Below, one piece after another: positions 58,364 through 64,000 of a DNA stretch of 64,000 bases. The position numbers and the translations under genes are program-made. The stretch is from NCBI GenBank assembly GCA_002449695.1, contig DJXI01000085.1, positions 82,617 to 146,616 of the forward strand, given 5' to 3'. Below the pieces are notes generated by a model. It was given only the letters and a program-made list of their open reading frames with translations. It did not search any database and was not told the origin of the DNA. Position 1 is the stretch's first letter. Every line of letters begins with the position of its first letter. This DNA is from Verrucomicrobia bacterium UBA7008 (GTDB lineage Bacteria > Verrucomicrobiota > Kiritimatiellia > RFP12 > UBA1067).

Positions 58364-58433
58364 CGCCTTCATTGCGCACGGAACATCGCCGCTTTCGCGC
58401 ATCGGCCCGTTTCAGCCCGCGCGCGACGCGGAC

Positions 58434-60854
58434 CTACAGGACGATTTCATGCGCACCGCACGGATAGTCGCGGGCGACGCTTTCCCCCGGCAGCGTGACG
58501 ACGGCCCGGACGCCGTCCGGGACCGAAAACCGCCACACCCACCTGTCGCCCGCGTAGCGCCACTCGCTTGTGACGGTCCCGGCGGGCGTGCGGTAGCGGG
58601 CCTTGACGAACCCGAGGCGGCGGTCCGGCCGGGGCGCGAGGACGATGCACGGCGCGGTGCCGTCGCGAAAGTCCGGCCCGATGCCCGCCGCCGTGCGGTA
58701 CAGCCAGGCGAGCACCGCACCGTACGCATAGTGGTTGAAGCTGTTCATGCCCACGGGTCCGAATCCGTCCGCCTTCGTGTAGCTGTTCCAGCGCTCCCAG
58801 ACCGTCGTCGCGCCCTGGTCCACGGAATAGAGCCAGCTCGGATTTTTGTGCTGCAGGAGCAGCGAATAGGCCTCCTCCACCGCACCGCTTTCCGTGAGGG
58901 CGTCCATGATGAAGCTGGTGCCGAGGAATCCCGTCTGCAGGCAGCCGCCGTGTTCGCGGATCGACGCGACGAGGAGATTCTTCGTCGCCTCCCGCGCCGC
59001 CCCTTCGACGATGCCGTGCTTCAGCGCGAAGACGCACGCCGTCTGGAGCGGGCGCAGCGGGCGGAGCAGGAGCCCGTCGTCCTCGAGGAAGCGTCCGCGG
59101 ATGTACGCACGCGCGCGCGCCGCGCTGCGCGCAAACCACCGCGCCTCCTCGTCGCGGCCGGTGGCCTGCCCCATCTCGGCCATCAGCCGCGCATCGTAGA
59201 GCCAGTAGCACGCGGCGAGGAAGAGGCGGTAGTTCTTCGCGTCGGCGTCGTGCCGCCACGTCGTCCAGTCGCCGAACCGGTTGCCGCACGTCTCGAACGT
59301 CTCGTACGACAGCCAGTCGGCATAGATGTAGGCGAGGGTGTCCTCGAAGTCGTATTTCGTCTCGTCGAGGCGGCGGACGAACGCCGACATCGCCGCCCAG
59401 TTCTCGTCGACGATCCGGGTGTCGCCGAACTGCCGCCAGATCGTCCACGGCACGATGACGCCGGCGTCCGACCAGCCGAAGCAGAACGCCTCGTTGCCGT
59501 ATTGGGCGAACGGCGCGACAGAGGGATAGCCGCCCTCCGCCGACTGGCTGTCGCGCATGTCGCGCGTGAACTTCCGGAAGAAGCTCCGCGTGTCCGCGTT
59601 GAACGCGCCCGCCTCGCAGAAGATCTGCGTGTCGGCCATCCAGCCGAGCCGCTCGTTGCGCTGCGGGCAGTCCGTCGGCACGCTCAGGTAGTTGGACAGC
59701 TGCCCCCAGTAGACGTTCCGGATGAACCGGTTGAGCGCGGCATCGCCGGTCTCGAGGGAGCCGAGCTCCATGTCGGCCTTGATGGAGGACACCGGGATGG
59801 ACTCGATGCGTTCGATCTCCACGTCGTCCGTCGCGACAAGGGAGAGATACCGGTAGCCGAAGTACGTAAAGCGCGGCATGTACGTCTCGACGCCGCCGCC
59901 CGCGAACGTGTAGACCAGGCGCATGCCGTCGTCCGGCACGCGCAGGTTGGCGCGGTAGACGGTGCCCTTCGCCCCGTCGCAGCCGCGCGCCGGCGCGTCG
60001 GCGTCGTTCAGCATTTCCGCCGGGAGGACCGTCAGCACCGTGCCGCGCTTCGCACGGAAGCGGAACGACGGGACGGCCGATGCGTTCTGGCCGAAATCCA
60101 CGACCTGCGACACGCCTTTCTTGAGCGAAAGCGGGCCGCGCGACAGGGCGAGGTCGCGGCGCAGCGCCACCTCGCCGCCGCACGACGGCAGGATCACGCC
60201 GGTGAATTCGCCGTTGATCTCCGGCGTCTGCGCCAGGCCCTCGCCCGTGACGGGGTCGGCCACCCGCGCGTCGTATTCCTCCCCGTCAAAGATCGCGGCG
60301 TGGACGACCGCGCCCGCGACGCCGCACCGCCACCCCTCCGGCCCGGTCTCCCGGCACTCCGTCGAGCCGTCGGCATAGACGATGTCCAGCCGGGCGCGGA
60401 ACGCGCTCTTCGCGCCCATGAAGCCGCGATGGCCGCCCGGCGTGAGAATCTTGTCGCGCCACCAGCCGGCGGACACCTCCGCCGCCAGCGTGTTCACCTC
60501 GCCCCGGCCGCGTTTCAGCAGCGGCGTCACGTCGTACGCGAACGAATACCGGGTCTTGGCCCAGTGGGTGTAGCCCGGCTTGAGAAAATCGTCGCCGACG
60601 CGCGCGCCGTTGACGAACACCTCGAACACGCCGAGCCCGGCGACGGTCCACCGGGCCGAGACGATCTCGCTCCCGTTGGTGAAGGTGCTGGCGAACCAGC
60701 TGGTGCCGTCGGCGGCACGATCAAGCGCCTCCGCGCTCTCCTGAACGATGCCGTCGAAGACGGGCGCGTCCGGAACCGAGATCCACTCCGCCGCCAGCAG
60801 GGACGCTCCGGCGGAAAGGGACAGGAAGATTGCCAGCAGACTTTTTTTCATCAT
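58434..60854 (-). CDS. Secreted alpha-L-rhamnosidase, GH78 type
   Basis: An 806-residue enzyme with a signal peptide (SLLAIFLSLSAGASLLA). The N-terminal carbohydrate-binding domains (~25-330: VFVNGARVGDDFLKPGY, GFMGAKSAFRARLDI) precede the catalytic (alpha/alpha)6 barrel, recognised by DCPQRNERLGWMADTQIF (~402), the sequence around the general acid of GH78, and GWSDAGVIVPWTIW. A C-terminal beta-sandwich domain follows. It removes rhamnose from plant or bacterial polysaccharides. The start is six bases from a consensus -10. The AraC/XylR-type regulator gene lies immediately upstream. Confidence 0.92.
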   Translation of the reverse strand: MMKKSLLAIFLSLSAGASLLAAEWISVPDAPVFDGIVQESAEALDRAADGTSWFASTFTNGSEIVSARWTVAGLGVFEVFVNGARVGDDFLKPGYTHWAKTRYSFAYDVTPLLKRGRGEVNTLAAEVSAGWWRDKILTPGGHRGFMGAKSAFRARLDIVYADGSTECRETGPEGWRCGVAGAVVHAAIFDGEEYDARVADPVTGEGLAQTPEINGEFTGVILPSCGGEVALRRDLALSRGPLSLKKGVSQVVDFGQNASAVPSFRFRAKRGTVLTVLPAEMLNDADAPARGCDGAKGTVYRANLRVPDDGMRLVYTFAGGGVETYMPRFTYFGYRYLSLVATDDVEIERIESIPVSSIKADMELGSLETGDAALNRFIRNVYWGQLSNYLSVPTDCPQRNERLGWMADTQIFCEAGAFNADTRSFFRKFTRDMRDSQSAEGGYPSVAPFAQYGNEAFCFGWSDAGVIVPWTIWRQFGDTRIVDENWAAMSAFVRRLDETKYDFEDTLAYIYADWLSYETFETCGNRFGDWTTWRHDADAKNYRLFLAACYWLYDARLMAEMGQATGRDEEARWFARSAARARAYIRGRFLEDDGLLLRPLRPLQTACVFALKHGIVEGAAREATKNLLVASIREHGGCLQTGFLGTSFIMDALTESGAVEEAYSLLLQHKNPSWLYSVDQGATTVWERWNSYTKADGFGPVGMNSFNHYAYGAVLAWLYRTAAGIGPDFRDGTAPCIVLAPRPDRRLGFVKARYRTPAGTVTSEWRYAGDRWVWRFSVPDGVRAVVTLPGESVARDYPCGAHEIVL

Positions 60855-60860
60855 GCCGGC

Positions 60861-60869
60861 AGTATATCA
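60861..60869 (-). promoter_or_regulatory. Leaderless-type promoter of the GH78 gene
   Basis: Minus strand TGATATACT, TATACT at 60866-60861, followed by GCCGGC and the ATG. The same 6-base gap occurs at deoA. The -35 is weak. It overlaps the last codons of the regulator gene. Confidence 0.55.
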
Positions 60870-60871
60870 AA

Positions 60872-62098
60872 TCAACTGCGTGCCGATCGCCGTTCGCGCG
60901 CAATGGAAACAGACGGTTTCGCGCACGGTGCGCCGGACGCGTCGGCCGCGGCCCGGGCGCGCCACTCCCGCATCGACAGCCCGCCGTGGCGCTCCTTGAA
61001 GATCTTGCGCAGGACCGAGCCCGACGACCAGCCGCACAGCCCGGCGATGGCGCAGATGTCCTGGCGCGGATTGCGCAGGAGGCGCTCCGCCTTCTCCAGG
61101 CGCACATTCGTCAATTCGTCGTGGATGGTATGGCCGGTGTGCCGCTTGAACGCGATCTCGGCCATGCGTCGCGCCAGGCCCATCGTCCTGGCGACGTCGG
61201 CGACGTCGACGGCGGACGCGGCATTGCGGCGGATGAACTCCACCGCCTTGGCGACACGCCAGTCGGCCAGCGCCAGCAGCCGCGTCGATTCCCGGCGCGT
61301 CACACCGGCCACGCCGTAGCGAACCGCGGCGGACGAGAAGGTCGCATCCCCGATGGCACGGTCGAGCAGTTCGGCGCACAGATACCCGCCCTGCTCGAAA
61401 TCGACGCCGATCGACGACAGCGACGGCTGGGTCCGTTCGCAGATCAGCGGGTCGTCATCCACCCCGATCACGGCCAGTTCGCCGGGGACGGCGATGCCCT
61501 CCAGCGCCGCCAGCTCGAGGATGTCGGCGCCCACGGGATCGTGGACCGCAAAGATGCCGCACGGCTTCGGGAGCGCCTTCAGCCAGCGCCGGAGCCGCTC
61601 GCGGCGCGAGAGGTCGTCCGTCGCCGCCGCACCGTCGAAGACGGCGACCTCGTAGCCGTGAAGACGCAAGATGCGCGCGAACGCGTCCTGGCGGTCCGTG
61701 CTCCAGTAGCGTTTGCGCTTCCACCCGACAAAGGCGAAATGCGGCAGGTTGAGCGACAGCAGCTCCTTCGCGGCGGCTTCCCCGATCGCCACGGAATCGG
61801 AGTTCACGAACAGCCCCGGCGCCTTGCGCGGATCGGCGGGATCCTCGTCCAGATAGACGACGCGGAGATCACCGAGCGTCCGCCGGGAAATCTCCGGCAT
61901 TCCGCCGCCGCACTCCGCGATGACGCCGATCGGATTCCAGAAATCGACGATGCCCTTCACGTCCAGCGCGTGTCCGCCGCCGTTGCGCTCGATGACCTGG
62001 ATCCGCCAACGGGCCTTTTCGGCGTACCGCCGGATGCCATCGATGCGGTTCGCACAGATGTACTTGTTGGAATAGACGAAAAAGAGGACCGTGCGCAT
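60872..62098 (-). CDS. XylR-type AraC-family transcriptional regulator
   Basis: A 408-residue regulator with an N-terminal periplasmic-binding-protein-like sugar sensor (~1-275: NSDSVAIGEAAAKELL, GIFAVHDPVGADILELA, VIGVDDDPLICE) and a C-terminal AraC DNA-binding domain (~290-390: VADVARTMGLARRMAEIAFK, LTNVRLEKAERLLRN, ICAIAGLCGWSSGSVLRKIF). This domain order is that of XylR. It lies upstream of the rhamnosidase and probably controls it and the following hydrolase unit in response to a sugar, likely rhamnose or xylose (inferred). It starts with an A shared with the prmA stop (TGATG). Confidence 0.92.
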   Translation of the reverse strand: MRTVLFFVYSNKYICANRIDGIRRYAEKARWRIQVIERNGGGHALDVKGIVDFWNPIGVIAECGGGMPEISRRTLGDLRVVYLDEDPADPRKAPGLFVNSDSVAIGEAAAKELLSLNLPHFAFVGWKRKRYWSTDRQDAFARILRLHGYEVAVFDGAAATDDLSRRERLRRWLKALPKPCGIFAVHDPVGADILELAALEGIAVPGELAVIGVDDDPLICERTQPSLSSIGVDFEQGGYLCAELLDRAIGDATFSSAAVRYGVAGVTRRESTRLLALADWRVAKAVEFIRRNAASAVDVADVARTMGLARRMAEIAFKRHTGHTIHDELTNVRLEKAERLLRNPRQDICAIAGLCGWSSGSVLRKIFKERHGGLSMREWRARAAADASGAPCAKPSVSIARERRSARS

Positions 62099-63030
62099 CA
62101 GCCGACCCTCGTCAGGTGGCCGGTCGTCCACTCGCCGAGCGTCTTGTGCGCGACCTCGCGGAAGCCGCGCGCCGCGAACGCCGCGCGCACCTCCGGATAG
62201 AGCTCGTTCAGGATGCCCGAGACGACGAGCGTCCGTTTCGCGTAGCCGGCGATCTCGTCCGCAAAGGCGATGAGGAGCGGGCCGAGGATGTTGGCGACGA
62301 CGACATCGGCGGGCGCGAACACGGCCGTCTGCGCCGCTTGCACGCGGCCGTCGTTCAGCGCGAGATCGGGATAGAGACCCTTCGCGGCCTCGATGGAGGC
62401 GTCGAGCGTCACCGCACCCTTGCCGAGCGCGAAGACGCGGTAGTCGACCGTCACGCCGTTGGCGGCGGCGTTTTCGCGCGCGGCGGCGACGGCCTCCTCG
62501 TCGATGTCGAACCCGGCGACGGGCGCAAAGCCCAGCTTCGCGGCCGCGATCGACAGGATGCCGCTGCCGCAGCCCATGTCGAGGAACGAGCCGCCGCCCG
62601 CGGCGAGCGCGTCGATAAACTGGAGGCACGCCTTCGTCGTCTCGTGCTTGCCGGTGCCGAACGCGAGTCCCGGGTCGAGCGTCAGCACGATCTCGCCGTT
62701 CGGCGTCGCGGGAAGCTCCTCCCACGGCGGATGCGTGAAGATGCGCGGGCTCACCTGCTCGGTCTTGAAGTGGCGGCGGTAGCTGAAGCGCCAGTCCTCG
62801 TCGGGGATGTCGGCGACCTCGATCGGCGCGTCCGCGCCGACGATCGCGAGCGCCGACTGGAGCGCCGCGCGTGCGTCGTCCGTGCGCGATGCGTCCTCGA
62901 AATAGATGCCGACCTCGGTCGTCGTCGCTTCGATGTCGTGGTAGGAGGATAAAATGAAATCCCCTCCGTCGAAAACTTCGAAGAGGGGATTCACCAGCTG
63001 CTCGTCGACCGAGCAGAAGACGCGCGTCAT
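62098..63030 (-). CDS. prmA: Ribosomal protein L11 methyltransferase
   Basis: A 310-residue SAM-dependent methyltransferase of lysines and the N-terminus of L11. Visible: LTLDPGLAFGTGKHETTKACL (~118, in pieces), the SAM site SFLDMGCGSGILSIAAAKLG (~147), GFDIDEEAVAAARENAAANG and the catalytic NILGPLLIAF (~240). Length is normal. It lies one base after a small basic protein and rpmA, and 1 base overlaps the regulator. Confidence 0.95.
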   Translation of the reverse strand: MTRVFCSVDEQLVNPLFEVFDGGDFILSSYHDIEATTTEVGIYFEDASRTDDARAALQSALAIVGADAPIEVADIPDEDWRFSYRRHFKTEQVSPRIFTHPPWEELPATPNGEIVLTLDPGLAFGTGKHETTKACLQFIDALAAGGGSFLDMGCGSGILSIAAAKLGFAPVAGFDIDEEAVAAARENAAANGVTVDYRVFALGKGAVTLDASIEAAKGLYPDLALNDGRVQAAQTAVFAPADVVVANILGPLLIAFADEIAGYAKRTLVVSGILNELYPEVRAAFAARGFREVAHKTLGEWTTGHLTRVG

Positions 63031-63031
63031 G

Positions 63032-63247
63032 TTACTGGGCGGCCTTCTTGGCGACCAGCTTCTTGACGAGCGCCGGGCGCTGGACGAGAACGCGGACGTC
63101 CTCGTCGCCCATCGCCGCGACTTCGTCGGCGGCCATGCCGAACTTGACGAGACGCGCGCGCTGGGCCTTGTTCTTGCGGGCCTTGCCGGCAGGCGTCTTG
63201 CACGGACGAACGTGGGATTCCTTGCGGAGTGTACGACCTGTACCCAT
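63032..63247 (-). CDS. Small basic protein between rpmA and prmA
   Basis: A 71-residue protein starting MGTGRTLRKESHVRPCKTP and rich in Lys/Arg at both ends. It has no signal peptide or membrane helix and one Cys. I do not recognise the family. Position right after rpmA, in the rplU-rpmA unit, and the charge suggest a ribosome-associated or ribosome-assembly protein limited to some lineages; this is inference. A good ribosome site (GGAAGG) lies upstream. Confidence 0.7.
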   Translation of the reverse strand: MGTGRTLRKESHVRPCKTPAGKARKNKAQRARLVKFGMAADEVAAMGDEDVRVLVQRPALVKKLVAKKAAQ

Positions 63248-63263
63248 TTTAAACCTTCCTTCC

Positions 63264-63512
63264 TTACTTGGAGGCCTCGGCCTCGACGATGGTGACGACC
63301 TTGCCGTCCTTGATGAACTTCACCTTGCCGTCCTTGAGGGCGAACAGCGTGAAGTCGCGGCCCTGACCGACATTCTTGCCGGGATGGATCTTGGTGCCGC
63401 GCTGGCGGACGATGATCGAACCGGTGGTGAGGAACTGGCCGTCATAAGCCTTGACGCCGAGATACTTCGGGTTGGAGTCGCGGCCGTTGCGTGCAGATGC
63501 AGATGTTGCCAT
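63264..63512 (-). CDS. rpmA: 50S ribosomal protein L27
   Basis: An 82-residue ribosomal protein near the peptidyl-transferase centre. Visible: [20 protein letters not shown] (~6), [21 protein letters not shown] [17 protein letters not shown] (~30), [17 protein letters not shown]. The usual GGG(S/T) N-terminal stretch reads TSASA here, a modest departure. It follows rplU by 17 bases. Confidence 0.96.
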   Translation of the reverse strand: MATSASARNGRDSNPKYLGVKAYDGQFLTTGSIIVRQRGTKIHPGKNVGQGRDFTLFALKDGKVKFIKDGKVVTIVEAEASK

Positions 63513-63529
63513 ATCTCAATACCTCCTCT

Positions 63530-63844
63530 TTACGCGAGAGCCTTGACGGTGGCGACGGTCAGATCCTGGCGGTGGCCGACTTTCCGGCGCTCGCCTTTCC
63601 GGCGCTTCGCCTTGAAGTTGATGACCTTCTTGCCGCGCTTGTGGCCGTCGATCGTGAGCGTCACGGACGCGCCGTCGACATAGGGCTTGCCCACCTTGAG
63701 GGTCGTTCCGTCGCTGACGGCGCAAACCGTCGTGAGCGTCGTGTCCTGACCCGCTTCGACCGAGAGCTTTTCAATCTCGATCTTGTCGCCGACCTTGACA
63801 AGCACCTGCTTGCCGCCGGTTTCGAGTACTGCGTATGCTTCCAT
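63530..63844 (-). CDS. rplU: 50S ribosomal protein L21
   Basis: A 104-residue ribosomal protein. Visible: the start MEAYAVLETGGKQVLVKVGD, IEIEKLSVEAG, GKPYVDGASVT, and the C-terminal basic KKVINFKAKRRKGERRKVGHR with TVATVKAL (in pieces). ATG at 63844 is chosen over an upstream start as it gives the family N-terminus. It is the first gene of the L21-L27 unit. Confidence 0.96.
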   Translation of the reverse strand: MEAYAVLETGGKQVLVKVGDKIEIEKLSVEAGQDTTLTTVCAVSDGTTLKVGKPYVDGASVTLTIDGHKRGKKVINFKAKRRKGERRKVGHRQDLTVATVKALA

Positions 63845-63910
63845 TTTTCTTTTACCTTTCCTTCCGCTTTCCATGTGGAGCGACAGGCCCCACGAAAAGC
63901 AGGAATGTGT

Positions 63911-63940
63911 AGTATATCAAATCTGGGCTGATGGCGTCAA
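63911..63940 (-). promoter_or_regulatory. Promoter of rplU-rpmA
   Basis: Minus strand TTGACG (63940-63935), 18-base spacer ending TTTGA, TATACT (63916-63911), between the 5S rRNA end and rplU. A possible short hairpin, GTGGGG/CTCCAC, lies in the ~60-base leader. Confidence 0.82.
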
Positions 63941-63945
63941 GGGGC

Positions 63946-63988
63946 GCCAGCCTTTTTTCATGCCTTGAGGGCATGAAAAAAGGCTGGC
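63946..63988. repeat. Perfect 19-bp inverted repeat overlapping the 5S rRNA end
   Basis: GCCAGCCTTTTTTCATGCC (63946-63964) and its exact complement (63970-63988) with loop TTGAG. The right arm covers the last seven bases of 5S rRNA. It may act as a processing or transcription-stop hairpin, although no T-run follows on the minus strand. Confidence 0.7.
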
Positions 63989-64000
63989 GGCGTCCTACTC
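63982..64000 (-). rRNA. rrf: 5S ribosomal RNA, 3' end only
   Basis: On the minus strand the last bases read GAGTAGGACGCCGCCAGCC, the standard 3' terminus of bacterial 5S rRNA. The rest, and presumably 23S and 16S, lies beyond base 64000, transcribed towards this window. Confidence 0.75.

Noticed and set aside
58107..61319. 1070-residue plus-strand open frame
   Set aside because: Antisense to three well-supported genes (agarase-like GH, GH78, regulator), Arg-rich and without motifs.
63946..63988. Rho-independent terminator for the rRNA operon
   Set aside because: The stem is strong, but on the transcribed strand A residues, not T residues, follow the loop; kept only as an inverted repeat.

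Overview
The window is a high-GC bacterial chromosome segment from a Gram-negative, most likely of the PVC superphylum and closest in style to Kiritimatiellota (inference). Reasons: very large secreted LamG/autotransporter-type and carbohydrate-active proteins, pseudopilin-like proteins with GspG/TadC parts, PEGA and FHA proteins, Kdo-lipid-A-type acyltransferase and phosphatidylserine synthase, and no mobile elements. Most genes lie on the minus strand; three plus-strand islands interrupt them (hisD-lpxL-TRIC; nifS-lipoprotein; ftsK to nuclease). No IS element, phage, CRISPR array or replication origin was seen, and no stretch over 300 bases lacks a gene or RNA.

Layout. 1-3.7 kb: priA (cut by the edge), a pseudopilin, a CDP-alcohol phosphatidyltransferase and a zinc-ribbon protein. 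3.8-6.6 kb (+): hisD, an LpxL-like acyltransferase and a TRIC-family membrane protein. 6.7-7.3 kb: rpmI-rplT with a clear terminator. 7.4-16.4 kb: a secreted-protein operon made of a small Cys-containing secreted peptide, a ~2590-residue protein with two metallopeptidase modules plus a GH18 chitinase-like domain, and a retropepsin-like protein. 16.6-22.8 kb: glycosyltransferase, acidic secreted protein, pheT and an unknown protein. 22.9-24.4 kb (+): cysteine desulfurase and a lipoprotein. 24.4-31 kb: tlyA, PEGA, FHA, TadC-like and metG in one tight operon. 31-36.8 kb (+): small membrane protein, ftsK, RodZ-like, nagB, zinc ribbon, NUC1 nuclease. 36.8-44.8 kb: a long operon from a surface-repeat protein through parB, M28 peptidase, rsmI, radical SAM, TatD, a split SWIM protein and thymidine phosphorylase to a GspG-like protein. 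44.8-48.4 kb: tRNA-Ser, infC, pssA, and an operon tRNA-Thr, tRNA-His, CT398-like, RNase P RNA, nif3. 48.5-52 kb: araA, PPi-dependent phosphofructokinase, prenyl synthase. 52.2-62.1 kb: a polysaccharide cluster (MBL-fold protein, autotransporter-type protein, agarase-like GH, GH78 rhamnosidase, XylR-type regulator). 62.1-64 kb: prmA, a small basic protein, rpmA, rplU and the 3' end of a 5S rRNA.

Two things unify the window. First, AT-rich promoter islands with the grammar TTGACG-N17/18-TGATATACT stand out from the GC-rich background. Several sit so close to their start codon (6-11 bases after the -10 box) that the mRNAs should be leaderless or nearly so. Second, genes are packed with 1-, 4- or 8-base overlaps (TGATG, ATGA, GTGA), so translational coupling is likely general.

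The strongest candidates for something undescribed are the duplicated metallopeptidase/GH18 giant with its companion secreted proteins, the leaderless promoter class, short palindromes inserted in frame into linkers of housekeeping proteins, and the tRNA-RNase P operon. All function calls rest on motifs read by eye; no database search was run.
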